A stretch of DNA of 64,000 nucleotides from Aeromicrobium marinum DSM 15272. Lineage in GTDB: Bacteria; Actinomycetota; Actinomycetes; Propionibacteriales; Nocardioidaceae. A program made the translations under genes and the position numbers. The stretch covers positions 2,027,063 through 2,091,062 of the forward strand of contig NZ_CM001024.1 of assembly GCF_000160775.2 (NCBI RefSeq). Reading direction: 5' to 3'. How positions within the stretch are numbered: the first letter of the stretch is position 1; each line of letters begins with the position of its first letter. Below are positions 17,510 through 30,512 of the stretch, piece by piece. The notes beneath the pieces are model-generated. The model was not told the DNA's origin, made no database searches, and saw nothing but the letters and a program-made list of their open reading frames with translations.

Positions 17510-18073
17510 TCAGTTCTCCTTGTAGGGGAACCCGAGCAGCTTCAGCAGCGCGCGTCCCTCGTCGTCGGTGGTGGCGGTCGTGACGACCGTGATGTCCATG
17601 CCGCGTGACCGATCGATCTTGTCCTGGTCGATCTCGTGGAACATGACCTGCTCGGTGAGGCCGAACGTGTAGTTGCCGCGACCGTCGAACTGCTGGGGGC
17701 TGAGCCCCCGGAAGTCGCGGATGCGGGGCAGGGCCAGCGTCAGCAGCCGGTCGAGGAACTCCCACATGCGGTCGCCGCGCAGCGTGACGTGCGCGCCGAT
17801 CGGCATGCCCTCACGCAGCTTGAACTGCGCGATGGACTTGCGGGCCTTGGTGACCTGGGGCTTCTGGCCGGTGATGGCCGTCAGGTCCTTCAGGGCACCC
17901 TCGATGAGCTTGCCGTCACGGGCCGCCTCGCCGACGCCCATGTTGACGACGATCTTGGTCAGGCCCGGGACCTGCATGACGTTGCCGTACTGGAACTGCT
18001 CACGCAGCGCCGGCACGATCTCGCCGCGGTACTTGTCCTTGAGGCGCGGGATCTGGGTGGTCTCGGTGGCCAT
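17510..18073 (-). CDS. rplE: Ribosomal protein L5 (uL5)
   Basis: A 187-residue 5S rRNA-binding protein forming bridge B1b with S13. Clear segments are [38 protein letters not shown] and [20 protein letters not shown]. Two bases separate it from the rplX stop. ATG start, normal length. Confidence 0.97.
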   Translation of the reverse strand: MATETTQIPRLKDKYRGEIVPALREQFQYGNVMQVPGLTKIVVNMGVGEAARDGKLIEGALKDLTAITGQKPQVTKARKSIAQFKLREGMPIGAHVTLRGDRMWEFLDRLLTLALPRIRDFRGLSPQQFDGRGNYTFGLTEQVMFHEIDQDKIDRSRGMDITVVTTATTDDEGRALLKLLGFPYKEN

Positions 18074-18075
18074 GC

Positions 18076-18447
18076 TCAGATCTCCTCTCCGGTCTTGCGG
18101 GCGATGCGCACGCTGCGGTGCGCGGGATAGGTCGAACCGTCGGGACGGGTCTTGGTGATCTCGTCGCGGCGGAAGCCGATGCGGGTCGTGGTCTTGCCGT
18201 CGGTGCCGTCCGCCACGAGCATCACGTTGGAGACGTGGATCGGGGCCTCGACGGTGATGATGCCGCCGGAGTTGACGCCACCGGCCGCGGAGGCGCGGGT
18301 GTGCTTCTTGACCCGGTTGACGCCCTCGACGATGACCCGGTCGGCCTCGGCGAGGACCTCGATGACCTTGCCCTCGACGCCCTTGTCGTTGCCGGCGATG
18401 ACCTTGACCTGGTCGCCCTTGCGGATGGTGAGGTTCTTCTTGGTCAT
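18076..18447 (-). CDS. rplX: Ribosomal protein L24 (uL24)
   Basis: A 123-residue assembly initiator with an N-terminal KOW motif ([20 protein letters not shown]) and the [10 protein letters not shown] segment. The ATG at 18447 overlaps the rplN stop by one base; a GTG directly before it is a possible alternative start. About 15-20 residues longer than E. coli L24, as is common in this phylum. Confidence 0.97.
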   Translation of the reverse strand: MTKKNLTIRKGDQVKVIAGNDKGVEGKVIEVLAEADRVIVEGVNRVKKHTRASAAGGVNSGGIITVEAPIHVSNVMLVADGTDGKTTTRIGFRRDEITKTRPDGSTYPAHRSVRIARKTGEEI

Positions 18448-18815
18448 CACAGCACCTCCGGCGCCAACGAGATGATGCGCATGAACTTCTTGTCGCGAAG
18501 CTCGCGCCCGACCGGACCGAAGATGCGCGTTCCGCGCGGATCTCCGTCGGCCTTGAGGATGACGGCCGCGTTCTCGTCGAACTTGATGTAGGAACCGTCG
18601 GGACGACGGCGCTCCTTCACGGTCCGCACGACGACGGCCTTGACGACCTCGCCCTTCTTGACGTTGCCGCCGGGGATGGCGTCCTTCACGGTGGCCACGA
18701 TGGTGTCACCGATGCCGGCGTAGCGCCGGCCCGAGCCACCGAGCACACGGATGCACAGGATTTCCTTCGCACCGGTGTTGTCGGCGACCTTGAGTCGCGA
18801 TTCCTGCTGAATCAT
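18447..18815 (-). CDS. rplN: Ribosomal protein L14 (uL14)
   Basis: A 122-residue, highly conserved large-subunit protein: [20 protein letters not shown] at the start and [20 protein letters not shown] at the end. Only ten bases separate it from rpsQ, so no separate spc promoter is apparent and S10-spc reads as one unit. Confidence 0.98.
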   Translation of the reverse strand: MIQQESRLKVADNTGAKEILCIRVLGGSGRRYAGIGDTIVATVKDAIPGGNVKKGEVVKAVVVRTVKERRRPDGSYIKFDENAAVILKADGDPRGTRIFGPVGRELRDKKFMRIISLAPEVL

Positions 18816-18825
18816 CGGATATCTC

Positions 18826-19134
18826 CTACTTGGCCTTCTCGACGACCTCGACGAGACGCCAACGCTTGGTGGCCGAGAGCGGACGCGTCTCCATCAGGAT
18901 GACGCGGTCGCCGATGCCAGCCGAGTTGGTCTCGTCGTGGGCCTTGAGCTTCATGTTGCGGCGCAGCACCTTGCCGTACAGGGGGTGCTTGATGCGGTCC
19001 TCGACGTTGACGACGATGGTCTTGTCCATCTTGTCGCTCACGACCAGGCCCTCGCGCATCTTGCGGGCGCCGCGCTCTGCGGGGGACTGCTCCGCCGGGT
19101 TCTGGGGGTTCACTGCCTCGTCCTTCGTGCTCAT
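18826..19134 (-). CDS. rpsQ: Ribosomal protein S17 (uS17)
   Basis: A 102-residue OB-fold 16S-binding protein. The core begins around residue 23 ([19 protein letters not shown]) and is preceded by a Glu/Pro/Ala-rich N-terminal extension of about 22 residues typical of actinobacterial S17. Its start overlaps the rpmC stop by four bases. Confidence 0.96.
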   Translation of the reverse strand: MSTKDEAVNPQNPAEQSPAERGARKMREGLVVSDKMDKTIVVNVEDRIKHPLYGKVLRRNMKLKAHDETNSAGIGDRVILMETRPLSATKRWRLVEVVEKAK

Positions 19135-19370
19135 GCATCCACCTCGGCTGAGTCGTCGGTGGACTCGATGATGCCGAGCTCTCGCTCACGCAGCACCGTG
19201 TAGATGCGGGCGATGTCCTTGCGGACGGTGCGCAGTCGCGCGGTCTCGACGAGCTGACCGGTGGCGTTCTGGAAACGCAGGTTGAACAGCTCGGCCTTCG
19301 CGTCCTTCAGCTTCTCGGCCAGGTCGTCGGCGGTGAGGCTGCGGAGGTCCGCAGCGGTGATCTGAGCCAT
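19131..19370 (-). CDS. rpmC: Ribosomal protein L29 (uL29)
   Basis: A 79-residue helical-hairpin protein at the exit tunnel, where trigger factor and SRP dock. It starts [35 protein letters not shown] is the diagnostic segment. The C-terminal 10 residues are acidic. Its ATG shares a base with the rplP stop. Confidence 0.96.
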   Translation of the reverse strand: MAQITAADLRSLTADDLAEKLKDAKAELFNLRFQNATGQLVETARLRTVRKDIARIYTVLRERELGIIESTDDSAEVDA

Positions 19371-19792
19371 CAGATGCCTCCTTCGGTCTCACGCGAGACG
19401 AAGCGTGCCTTCATCGGCAGCTTGTGGATCGCGAGCCGCGCGGACTCGCGGGCGGTGGCCTCGTCGACGCCGGACAGCTCGAACATCACGCGTCCGGGCT
19501 TGACGTTGGCGACCCACCACTCCGGCGAGCCCTTGCCCGAACCCATGCGGGTCTCGGCAGGCTTCTTGGTCAGGGGGCGGTCCGGGTAGATGTTGATCCA
19601 GACCTTGCCGCCACGCTTCATGTGACGCGTCATGGCGATACGGGCGGACTCGATCTGACGGTTGGTCACGTAGTGACCCTCGACCGCCTGGATGCCGTAG
19701 TCGCCGAAGGCCAGCGTGGTGCCGCCCTTGGCCATGCCCCGTCGGTTGGGGTGGTGCTGCTTGCGGTACTTGACCCGCCGTGGCATCAGCAT
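19370..19792 (-). CDS. rplP: Ribosomal protein L16 (uL16)
   Basis: A 140-residue protein near the A-site tRNA elbow and peptidyl transferase centre. Conserved segments: [29 protein letters not shown] [13 protein letters not shown] and [15 protein letters not shown]. Start ATG at 19792 overlaps the rpsC stop (TGATG); a second ATG two codons later is the alternative. Confidence 0.97.
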   Translation of the reverse strand: MLMPRRVKYRKQHHPNRRGMAKGGTTLAFGDYGIQAVEGHYVTNRQIESARIAMTRHMKRGGKVWINIYPDRPLTKKPAETRMGSGKGSPEWWVANVKPGRVMFELSGVDEATARESARLAIHKLPMKARFVSRETEGGI

Positions 19793-20622
19793 CAGCTCTG
19801 CCCTCCTTCAGGTGCGGCCGCGGCGACGGCCTCGGCCGGAGCCGCGGTCGCCGGTGCGGCGTTCTCGGTGGTGGCGTCGGTCGGGGCGCCGTCACGGGCC
19901 GGACGGCGGGCTCCGCCGTCACGTCCGCCACGGGCCGGACGCCGGGCGCCGGGCGCTGCCGCACGCTTGGCCGCCTCGGCCTCACGCTCGGCGCGGGTGC
20001 CGGCGACCTCGCCCTTGTAGATCCAGACCTTGACGCCGATGCGGCCGAAGGTGGTCTTGGCCTCGTAGAAGCCGTAGTCGACGTCGGCACGCAGGGTGTG
20101 CAGCGGCACGCGGCCCTCGCGGTAGAACTCCGAGCGGCTCATCTCGGCGCCGCCGAGACGACCCGAGCACTGGATCCGGATGCCCTTGGCGCCCGAACGC
20201 ATCGTGGTCTGCATCGCCTTGCGCATCGCGCGACGGAACTGCACACGACCGCTGAGCTGCTCCGCGACGCCCTGGGCGACGAGCTGCGCATCCATCTCGG
20301 GCTGCTTGACCTCGAGGATGTTCAGCTGCACCTGCTTGCCGGTGAGCTTCTCGAGGTCACCGCGGATGCGGTCGGCCTCGGCGCCACGGCGGCCGATGAC
20401 GATGCCGGGGCGAGCGGTGTGGATGTCGACCCGCACGCGGTCACGCGTGCGCTCGATCTCCACGCGGCTGATGCCGGCGCGATCCATGCCCTTGGTGAGG
20501 AGCTTGCGGATCTTGACGTCCTCGCCCACGTAGCTGCTGTAGAGCTTGTCGGCGTACCAGCGGCTCTTGTGGTCGGTGGAGATGCCGAGTCGGAACCCGT
20601 GCGGGTTGATCTTCTGTCCCAC
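19792..20622 (-). CDS. rpsC: Ribosomal protein S3 (uS3)
   Basis: A 276-residue small-subunit protein at the mRNA entry channel. The KH domain ([18 protein letters not shown]) and the S3 C-terminal domain ([19 protein letters not shown]) are intact. A low-complexity Ala/Pro/Gly/Arg tail of about 65 residues follows, as in other actinobacteria. The GTG start at 20622 (reads [13 protein letters not shown]) overlaps the rplV stop by one base; a longer in-frame reading runs into rplV and rpsS and is not coding. Confidence 0.97.
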   Translation of the reverse strand: MGQKINPHGFRLGISTDHKSRWYADKLYSSYVGEDVKIRKLLTKGMDRAGISRVEIERTRDRVRVDIHTARPGIVIGRRGAEADRIRGDLEKLTGKQVQLNILEVKQPEMDAQLVAQGVAEQLSGRVQFRRAMRKAMQTTMRSGAKGIRIQCSGRLGGAEMSRSEFYREGRVPLHTLRADVDYGFYEAKTTFGRIGVKVWIYKGEVAGTRAEREAEAAKRAAAPGARRPARGGRDGGARRPARDGAPTDATTENAAPATAAPAEAVAAAAPEGGQS

Positions 20623-21038
20623 TATCGGGCCCCGCCCTTCTTCTCGGTGACCGGCGTGACGACGACGGTCAGGTGGCTGGTGCGCTTGAGGATGCGGTTG
20701 GCCGCACCCTTGGCGCGGGGGCGCCAACGCTTCATGGTGGGGCCCTCGTCGACCATCACCTGGCTGATCACCAGGCTGGAGCGGTCGAGGTCCTCGGTGG
20801 TCTCGGCGTTGGCCGCGGCCGAGTCGACCAGCTTGTAGAAGTTCTCGGCCACGGCCTGCGGCGCGAACTTCAAGGTGGCCAGGGCCGTCTCGACCGACTC
20901 GCCACGGATCAGGTCGGCGATGCGCCGGGCCTTCTGCGGGGTGACCCGCACGAAGCGGGCGACCGCGAACGAACCGGGCTCGTCGCCGAGCAGACGCTCG
21001 CGACGTGCGGTGACGGAGGTACGGGTGGTGGCGCTCAT
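20622..21038 (-). CDS. rplV: Ribosomal protein L22 (uL22)
   Basis: A 138-residue protein lining the exit tunnel. The globular domain includes [20 protein letters not shown] and the tunnel hairpin includes [19 protein letters not shown], where macrolide-resistance changes arise in other species; nothing unusual is seen here. Start overlaps the rpsS stop by four bases. Confidence 0.97.
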   Translation of the reverse strand: MSATTRTSVTARRERLLGDEPGSFAVARFVRVTPQKARRIADLIRGESVETALATLKFAPQAVAENFYKLVDSAAANAETTEDLDRSSLVISQVMVDEGPTMKRWRPRAKGAANRILKRTSHLTVVVTPVTEKKGGAR

Positions 21039-21316
21039 CGACGCTTCGCCTTTCGGTCGTCCTTCTCATGACCACGGAACGTGCGGGTCGGGGCGAACTC
21101 GCCCAGCTTGTGACCCACCATCGAGTCGGTGATGAACACCGGCACGTGCTTGCGGCCGTCGTGCACGGCGATCGTGTGTCCGATGAAGGACGGCAGGATC
21201 ATCGAGCGACGCGACCAGGTCTTGATCACGGTGTGGGTCTCGGCGGCGTTCTGCGCGTCGACCTTCTTCTCGAGGTGCCCGTCGACGAACGGGCCCTTCT
21301 TCAAACTGCGGGGCAT
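21035..21316 (-). CDS. rpsS: Ribosomal protein S19 (uS19)
   Basis: A 93-residue small-subunit head protein starting [19 protein letters not shown] and containing [19 protein letters not shown] and the [15 protein letters not shown] segment. ATG at 21316 is the family start. Seventeen bases after rplB. Confidence 0.97.
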   Translation of the reverse strand: MPRSLKKGPFVDGHLEKKVDAQNAAETHTVIKTWSRRSMILPSFIGHTIAVHDGRKHVPVFITDSMVGHKLGEFAPTRTFRGHEKDDRKAKRR

Positions 21317-21333
21317 CTGGTTACCAATCCTTC

Positions 21334-22161
<828 letters not shown>

Positions 22162-22174
22162 GTCTGCTCAGTCC

Positions 22175-22483
22175 TCAGCTCGGGCTCGAGAAGATGTCGA
22201 TGCTCTGACCGGCAGCCACGCTGACGATCGCTCGCTTGGAGTCCTTGCGCTTGCCCATCCCGTTGCGGGTGCGGCGCGTCTTGCCCTTGCGATTGAGCGT
22301 GTTCACTGCGGTGACCTTGACGCCGAAGATCGACTCGACGGCGATCTTGATCTCGGTCTTGTTCGCGTCCGGGTGCACCTCGAAGGTGTACTTGTTGTCC
22401 TCGATCAGGCCGTAGCTCTTCTCGCTGACGATCGGGGCGATCAGGACGTCGCGCGGATCCTTGTTCAGGGTGCTCATGTTCAC
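22175..22483 (-). CDS. rplW: Ribosomal protein L23 (uL23)
   Basis: A 102-residue exit-tunnel protein and docking site for trigger factor. Key segments are [18 protein letters not shown] and the RNA-binding loop [19 protein letters not shown]. Its ATG overlaps the rplD stop by four bases. Confidence 0.97.
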   Translation of the reverse strand: MNMSTLNKDPRDVLIAPIVSEKSYGLIEDNKYTFEVHPDANKTEIKIAVESIFGVKVTAVNTLNRKGKTRRTRNGMGKRKDSKRAIVSVAAGQSIDIFSSPS

Positions 22484-23451
22484 TCTCCGGCCTTCTCGAA
22501 CCCGGCGGCGGCGGCGGACTCCTCGGAGTCGAACCAGACCTCGGCGACCGTCTGGTCGTACCAGGGGCTGTCGGGGGTGTGGAACTTCATCGAGTCGGCG
22601 TTGCCCTTGATCTCGTGACCCTTGGGCGCGTTGCCGCTCTTGAGGGGCGCCTTCGAACCCGGGCCGTACGGCTGGGTCTTGGTCGCGCCACCGGTCTCGG
22701 CCTCGGCCGTCTCGGCGGGCGCGGCCGCCACCTTCGCGGGCTCCGCCTTCTTGGCAGCCGGCTTCTTGGCAGCCGGCTTCTTCGGGGCAGGAGCCGCGTC
22801 GGCCTCGACCGCGGCGGCGCTGAGCTTGACGGTCTCCGCACCCTCGGCCGAACGGGCCGCCACGAAGCCGTCGAAGGCCTCGCGGGTGAAGATCAGGTCG
22901 TCGCTCTTGAGCACGTCGTAGGTGTTGAGCTGGTCGAACGGCAGGATCACGACGTCGGCGACGTTGCGCAGGCTCTTGGCCGTGACGACGTCCTCACGGG
23001 TGACCGCGACGAGCACCCGGGGGCGCAGCGTGATCGACCGCAGGGTGGCGACGGCGTCCTTGGTGGACGGGGCGGCCGCACTGACGAACGCGTCGACGAC
23101 GTGCAACCGGCCCGAGCGGGCGCGGTCGCTGAGGGCTCCGCGCAGCGCGGCGGCCTTCATCTTCTTGGGCGTGCGCTGGTCGTAGTTGCGCGGCGTCGGG
23201 CCGTGCACCACGCCACCACCGTTGTACTGGGGCGCGCGGATCGAGCCCTGACGGGCGCGACCGGTGCCCTTCTGGCGGTACGGCTTCTTGCCGCCGCCGC
23301 GGACCTCGCCGCGCGACTTGGTGTCGTGCGTGCCCTGGCGCGCCGCGGCGAGCTGGGCGACGACGACCTGGTGGATCAACGGGATGTTGACCTGGGTACC
23401 GAAGATGTCGACCGGCAGGTCGACGTCGATGGTCGTGGCGTTCGGTGCCAT
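22480..23451 (-). CDS. rplD: Ribosomal protein L4 (uL4) with an Ada/sunset-like C-terminal domain
   Basis: A 323-residue protein, over 100 residues longer than ordinary L4. Residues 1 to about 202 are the L4 core, with the tunnel loop [20 protein letters not shown]. Residues 203-260 are a linker of Ala/Pro/Lys repeats ([12 protein letters not shown]). Residues 278-320 form a compact segment, [17 protein letters not shown] then [15 protein letters not shown]. It resembles the small Ada-zinc-binding-like or sunset domain of actinobacterial secreted and nuclease proteins, but its cysteines are replaced. That likeness comes from pattern memory, not a search. Start [10 protein letters not shown] by homology. 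Confidence 0.93.
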   Translation of the reverse strand: MAPNATTIDVDLPVDIFGTQVNIPLIHQVVVAQLAAARQGTHDTKSRGEVRGGGKKPYRQKGTGRARQGSIRAPQYNGGGVVHGPTPRNYDQRTPKKMKAAALRGALSDRARSGRLHVVDAFVSAAAPSTKDAVATLRSITLRPRVLVAVTREDVVTAKSLRNVADVVILPFDQLNTYDVLKSDDLIFTREAFDGFVAARSAEGAETVKLSAAAVEADAAPAPKKPAAKKPAAKKAEPAKVAAAPAETAEAETGGATKTQPYGPGSKAPLKSGNAPKGHEIKGNADSMKFHTPDSPWYDQTVAEVWFDSEESAAAAGFEKAGE

Positions 23452-23452
23452 G

Positions 23453-24121
23453 TCAGGCTCCCTTCGCGATGCGCTTGGCCGCACTGCGGATCACGACGAG
23501 CTGGCCCTTGGGCCCGGGGACGGCACCCTTGATGAGGATGACGCCCTTCTCGAGGTCGACCGCGTGGACGGTGAGGTTCTGGGTGGTGACCTGGTCGGTG
23601 CCCATGTGGCCGGCCATCCGCAGACCCTTGAAGACGCGACCCGGGGTGGCGCAGCCACCGATCGAGCCGGGCTTGCGGTGGTTGCGGTGCGCGCCGTGCG
23701 AGGCGCCGACGCCGTGGAAGCCGTGACGCTTCATGACGCCCGCGAAGCCCTTGCCCTTGGACGTGCCGGTGACGTCGACGACGTCGCCCGCGGCGAAGAT
23801 CTCGGGCGAGATCTCCTGGCCGAGGGTGTAGTCGGCGATGGCCTCGGTGCGGATCTCGACGACGTGGCGGCGCGGCGTGACGCCGGCCTTGTCGAAGTGA
23901 CCGGACTGCGGCTTGTTGACCTTGCGTCCGTCGATCTCGCCGAAGCCGAGCTGGACGGCGCTGTAGCCGTCGGTCTCACGCGTGCGGATCTGGGTGACGA
24001 CGTTGGTGTCGGCGGCGATGACCGTGACCGGGACGACGCGGTTGTCCGCGTCCCAGACCTGGGTCATGCCGAGCTTGCGGCCGAGGAGGCCGCGGGCGGT
24101 GGCAGTGGAACTGGTGCTCAT
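23453..24121 (-). CDS. rplC: Ribosomal protein L3 (uL3)
   Basis: A 222-residue protein that reaches the peptidyl transferase centre. It starts at [20 protein letters not shown], the segment [20 protein letters not shown] is clear, and the glutamine-methylated loop region is represented by [16 protein letters not shown]. One base separates it from rplD. Confidence 0.97.
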   Translation of the reverse strand: MSTSSTATARGLLGRKLGMTQVWDADNRVVPVTVIAADTNVVTQIRTRETDGYSAVQLGFGEIDGRKVNKPQSGHFDKAGVTPRRHVVEIRTEAIADYTLGQEISPEIFAAGDVVDVTGTSKGKGFAGVMKRHGFHGVGASHGAHRNHRKPGSIGGCATPGRVFKGLRMAGHMGTDQVTTQNLTVHAVDLEKGVILIKGAVPGPKGQLVVIRSAAKRIAKGA

Positions 24122-24137
24122 TGGTCGCTGACTCCCC

Positions 24138-24446
24138 TCAGAGCTTGATCTCGATGTCGACGCCGGCCGGCAGGTCGAGTCGCATGAGCGAGTCGACCGT
24201 CTTGGGCGTCGGGTCAATGATGTCGATGAGCCGCTTGTGGGTGCGCATCTCGAAGTGCTCGCGGCTGTCCTTGTACTTGTGGGGCGAACGGATCACGCAG
24301 AACACGTTCTTCTCCGTCGGGAGGGGCACCGGGCCAGCAACCTTCGCACCCGTACGGGTGACCGTGTCCACGATCTTGCGAGCCGAGGTGTCGATCACCT
24401 CGTGGTCGTAGGCCTTGAGCCGGATACGGATCTTTTGTCCCGCCAT
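24138..24446 (-). CDS. rpsJ: Ribosomal protein S10 (uS10)
   Basis: A 102-residue small-subunit protein that also pairs with NusB in antitermination complexes. It starts [19 protein letters not shown] and contains [20 protein letters not shown]. First gene of the S10-spc block, about 290 bases downstream of its promoter. Confidence 0.98.
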   Translation of the reverse strand: MAGQKIRIRLKAYDHEVIDTSARKIVDTVTRTGAKVAGPVPLPTEKNVFCVIRSPHKYKDSREHFEMRTHKRLIDIIDPTPKTVDSLMRLDLPAGVDIEIKL

Positions 24447-24742
24447 GCTCTCGTCGTCCTTCTGTCGTCGTTCCGCTTCGCGTCCCCCGGCTCCGGGTCG
24501 GAGCGGTTCGGCTGCGCCGGTCCCACGCTCCCCGAGGTCGGGCGTGTCGCACTGCGCTCGCGCGCGGACAACGCTCAGCTCTCGAATTGGGTGGTTGGGC
24601 CCCCTGTGCCTGCCAGCCTGACGAGGTGCCGGGCGACGGGCGTTCGGAGGGCCGGGACGAACCTCAGGTTCGGCGCGCTCGTGACTTCCGGCGTGAGTTC
24701 CGGACCAGCGCGCCCCAGCGGTTCGGCCGGAGCAACCGCACT
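24447..24742 (-). other. Long untranslated leader of the S10 operon
   Basis: About 290 bases between the predicted transcription start and the rpsJ ATG, with no open frame of good character. Several GC-rich self-complementary stretches occur, but I could not define a single convincing structure or a match to the enterobacterial L4-responsive leader. Leader-mediated control is possible. Confidence 0.4.
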
Positions 24743-24772
24743 AGTCTGACAGAACCCGGGCGCATACGCCAA
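24743..24772 (-). promoter_or_regulatory. S10 operon promoter
   Basis: On the minus strand TTGGCG (-35) and CAGACT (-10) stand 18 bases apart, with transcription expected near 24736. It is the best promoter in the 456-base gap between the cation-efflux gene and rpsJ. Confidence 0.55.
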
Positions 24773-24797
24773 ATCGAGTCCCTCCCCTCCCCCTCAG

Positions 24798-24888
24798 GGC
24801 GGTGGATCCGCGACCGAATGGCCTCCCCGGGCCCCGGCAGGTGCAGGACGGACCGAATGACGCCGCTTTCGGTCGCGTACCCACCGCC
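24798..24888. repeat. REP-like inverted pair related to the element at 11627-11743
   Basis: A unit at 24798-24818 (GGCGGTGG, three bases, CGCGACCGAA) faces its inverted copy at 24868-24888; 18 of 21 positions are complementary, with the three mismatches together at the middle. The units share about 17 of 21 positions with those beside map. It lies between the cation-efflux gene stop and the S10 promoter, where it could also act as a terminator. Confidence 0.65.
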
Positions 24889-24902
24889 CACGCCGGAGGG
24901 GC

Positions 24903-25817
24903 TCAGTGGTGGGCGCCGGCCTCGGACTGGGCGTGACCGATCGGTTCGAGCTGGAAGGTCGAGTGCTCGACGTCGAAGTGGTCTGACAGGCAGGCCGACA
25001 GGCGGTCGAGGATCCCGTGTGCCTCCGCCAGGTCCGTGACGGTGTCCTCCACCACGATGTGCGCGCTCATCACCGGCATGCCGGACGTGATCGTCCAGAC
25101 GTGCAGGTCGTGGACGTCGGCGACCCCGTCGATGCCGAGGATGTGCGCCCTCAGCTCGGCGAGGTCGACGTGCGCCGGAGAACCCTCCAGCAGGACGCCG
25201 GCCACCTCGCGCAACAGCGAGAGCGCCCGCGGCACGATCATCACGGCGATCAGCAGCGACGCGACGGCGTCGGCCGCGTACCAGCCGGTGACGGCGATGA
25301 CGGCGGCGGAGGCGATGACCGCGACCGACCCGAGCGCGTCGCCCAGCACCTCCAGGTAGGCGCCGCGCACGTTGAGGCTCTCCTTGGAGCCCGCTCTCAA
25401 CAGCTGCAGGCCGATCAGGTTGACCACGAGGCCGACGACTCCGGCCGCGAGCACCGGCGTCGCCTCGATGGTCGGAGCGTCCCCGAGCCGGCCCACCGCG
25501 CTGACGACGACCCAGCCGGCCACCCCGAGCAGGAGCAGTCCGTTGGCTCCCGCGGCCAGCACCTCGGTGCGGTGGTACCCGAACGTGCGGCGGGACCCGG
25601 GCGCCCCACCGAGCTGGGCGACCGTGATGGCCGCCAGGGCGAGCACCAGACCGATCGAGTCGCTCAGCATGTGCCCGGCGTCGGCCAGCAGCGCCAGGCT
25701 GCCGGTGATCACCGCGACCACCGCCTGCAGCACCAGGACGCTCAGCGTGAGTCCGAGCACGACCAGCAACCGACCGCGGTGCTGCATCCCCGTGCCGTGC
25801 GTGTGGTCGTGGCCCAT
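24903..25817 (-). CDS. Cation diffusion facilitator (CzcD-like metal/proton antiporter)
   Basis: A 304-residue inner-membrane efflux protein with six membrane segments and a cytoplasmic C-terminal domain (HVWTITSGMPVMSAHIVV). The N-terminal HDHTHGTGMQH is a short His-rich metal-capture tail. The membrane site has His and Asp in LADAGHMLSD (segment 2), but segment 5 reads LEVLGDALGS, with Glu where zinc-type CzcD/ZitB has His. The substrate is probably a divalent metal, with zinc or cobalt uncertain because of this change. The ATG has TAGGCT six bases upstream. Between the str and S10 operons, same strand. Confidence 0.88.
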   Translation of the reverse strand: MGHDHTHGTGMQHRGRLLVVLGLTLSVLVLQAVVAVITGSLALLADAGHMLSDSIGLVLALAAITVAQLGGAPGSRRTFGYHRTEVLAAGANGLLLLGVAGWVVVSAVGRLGDAPTIEATPVLAAGVVGLVVNLIGLQLLRAGSKESLNVRGAYLEVLGDALGSVAVIASAAVIAVTGWYAADAVASLLIAVMIVPRALSLLREVAGVLLEGSPAHVDLAELRAHILGIDGVADVHDLHVWTITSGMPVMSAHIVVEDTVTDLAEAHGILDRLSACLSDHFDVEHSTFQLEPIGHAQSEAGAHH

Positions 25818-25885
25818 GGGACGAGCCTAGGCACCCGGTGCGTCCGGGGCGAGCGCGTGTCCGCCAAAGGGACGCCCACGACAAC

Positions 25886-25944
25886 CGTTCCCGCCACCCG
25901 GGAACGACAGCACCCCCGGGCCCTGACGGGACCGGGGGTGCTGT
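25886..25944 (-). terminator. Double hairpin terminator after tuf
   Basis: Two adjacent stem-loops in the 150-base gap after tuf. The first, at 25907-25944, pairs ACAGCACCCCCGG with CCGGGGGTGCTGT (13 base pairs). The second, at 25886-25906, pairs CGTTCCC with GGGAACG. No T-run. The strong stems and position support termination of the str operon. Confidence 0.75.
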
Positions 25945-25968
25945 GCTGCAGTGCTGGGTGGTGTCAGA

Positions 25969-27162
<1,194 letters not shown>

Positions 27163-27262
27163 GGGGGCTCCTCCTGGTTGATTGGTGCTGGTGAAAGCTG
27201 GGTGAACAAAGCCGTCGGGTCCCTACGGGAACCTCAGGACACCTTAGTGGATGGCCGCGAAC

Positions 27263-29374
<2,112 letters not shown>

Positions 29375-29431
29375 GAAGAGCGGCGCTACTTTCCGTCAGA
29401 ATTCCAGGGGGTTCGGCTCAGGAGGCCGAGG

Positions 29432-29902
29432 TCACCAGCGGTAGTGGGCGAAGGCGCGGTTGGCCTCGGCCATCTTGTGGGTGTCCTCGCGCTTCTTGAC
29501 GGCCCCGCCGAGGCCGTTGCTGGCGTCGAGGAGCTCGTTCTGCAGGCGCTCGGCCATCGTCTTCTCGCGACGCTCGCTGGAGTACTTGACCAGCCACCGC
29601 AGGGCGAGGGTCGTCTGACGGGCCGGACGCACCTCGATCGGCACCTGGTAGGTGGCGCCACCGACACGGCGGCTCTTGACCTCGAGGCTGGGCTTGACGT
29701 TGTCGAGCGCACGCTTGAGCGTGATGACCGGGTCGGTGCCCGACTTCTCGCGGGTGCCCTCCAGCGCCGAGTACACGATGCGCTGAGCGGTCTGCTTCTT
29801 GCCGTCGACGAGGATCTTGTTGATCAGCATCGTCACGAGCTGGTTGCTGTAGACCGGGTCGGTCTCGGGGATCCGCTTGATCGCGGGGCCTTTGCGGGGC
29901 AT
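29432..29902 (-). CDS. rpsG: Ribosomal protein S7 (uS7)
   Basis: A 156-residue primary 16S-binding protein of the head: [20 protein letters not shown] at the start and [11 protein letters not shown] at the end. The ATG shares a base with the rpsL stop (TGATG). Longer in-frame readings upstream lie in rpsL. Confidence 0.98.
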   Translation of the reverse strand: MPRKGPAIKRIPETDPVYSNQLVTMLINKILVDGKKQTAQRIVYSALEGTREKSGTDPVITLKRALDNVKPSLEVKSRRVGGATYQVPIEVRPARQTTLALRWLVKYSSERREKTMAERLQNELLDASNGLGGAVKKREDTHKMAEANRAFAHYRW

Positions 29903-30276
29903 CAGCTCTTCTCCTTCTTCGCGCCGTAGCGGCTGCGAGCCTGCTTGCGACCCTTGACACCCTGGGTGTCGAGCGAGCCACGGATGATCTTGTAGCGGAC
30001 ACCCGGAAGGTCCTTCACGCGGCCGCCGCGCACGAGCACGATCGAGTGCTCCTGCAGGTTGTGGCCCTCGCCGGGGATGTAGGCCGTGACCTCGGTACCG
30101 CTGGAGAGCTTCACACGGGCCACCTTGCGGAGCGCGGAGTTCGGCTTCTTCGGGGTCGTCGTGTACACGCGGGTGCACACGCCACGGCGCTGGGGCGAAC
30201 CCTTCAGCGCGGGCGTGTTGCTCTTGACCGCCTTGGACTGGCGACCCTTGCGGACCAACTGGTTGATCGTGGGCAC
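29902..30276 (-). CDS. rpsL: Ribosomal protein S12 (uS12)
   Basis: A 124-residue decoding-centre protein. The GTG start at 30276 (reads [13 protein letters not shown]) is the standard one. The streptomycin-resistance positions are wild type: Lys in [12 protein letters not shown] and Lys in [12 protein letters not shown]. First gene of the str operon, with a leader of about 170 bases. Confidence 0.98.
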   Translation of the reverse strand: MPTINQLVRKGRQSKAVKSNTPALKGSPQRRGVCTRVYTTTPKKPNSALRKVARVKLSSGTEVTAYIPGEGHNLQEHSIVLVRGGRVKDLPGVRYKIIRGSLDTQGVKGRKQARSRYGAKKEKS

Positions 30277-30453
30277 TACGTACTTCCTTCTGCTGGCGTG
30301 GCGCGGATGTCCTACGAGGATGCTGCGGGACCGGAACGGTCGGTGGCGGTGCGTCCTGCGGATCCAGCGGGATCGGGAGCGCGCACCATGCACCGGGACG
30401 AGTTCCGCGCCGCGCGCACTTCACACGGGCGGTACCCGAGGGCACAGCGACCA

Positions 30454-30482
30454 AGACTACCGGCTGGACGGAGGACGGTCAA
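30454..30482 (-). promoter_or_regulatory. str operon promoter
   Basis: On the minus strand TTGACC (-35) and TAGTCT (-10) are 17 bases apart, close to the primary sigma consensus. Start expected near 30447. The 236-base gap between the MDMPI-family gene and rpsL holds only this promoter and the leader. Confidence 0.75.
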
Positions 30483-30512
30483 AACCGGGCGGGCGGCCTC
30501 GTCGCCCGGCCG

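Noticed and set aside
24447..24742. An enterobacteria-like L4-responsive leader in the S10 region
   Set aside because: No recognisable hairpin order or NusA-dependent pause structure; only unassigned GC-rich stretches.
27216..27232. A small hairpin between fusA and tuf
   Set aside because: Seven base pairs with a G-U pair, three-base loop, no T-run; too weak to call a terminator, so mentioned only with tuf.
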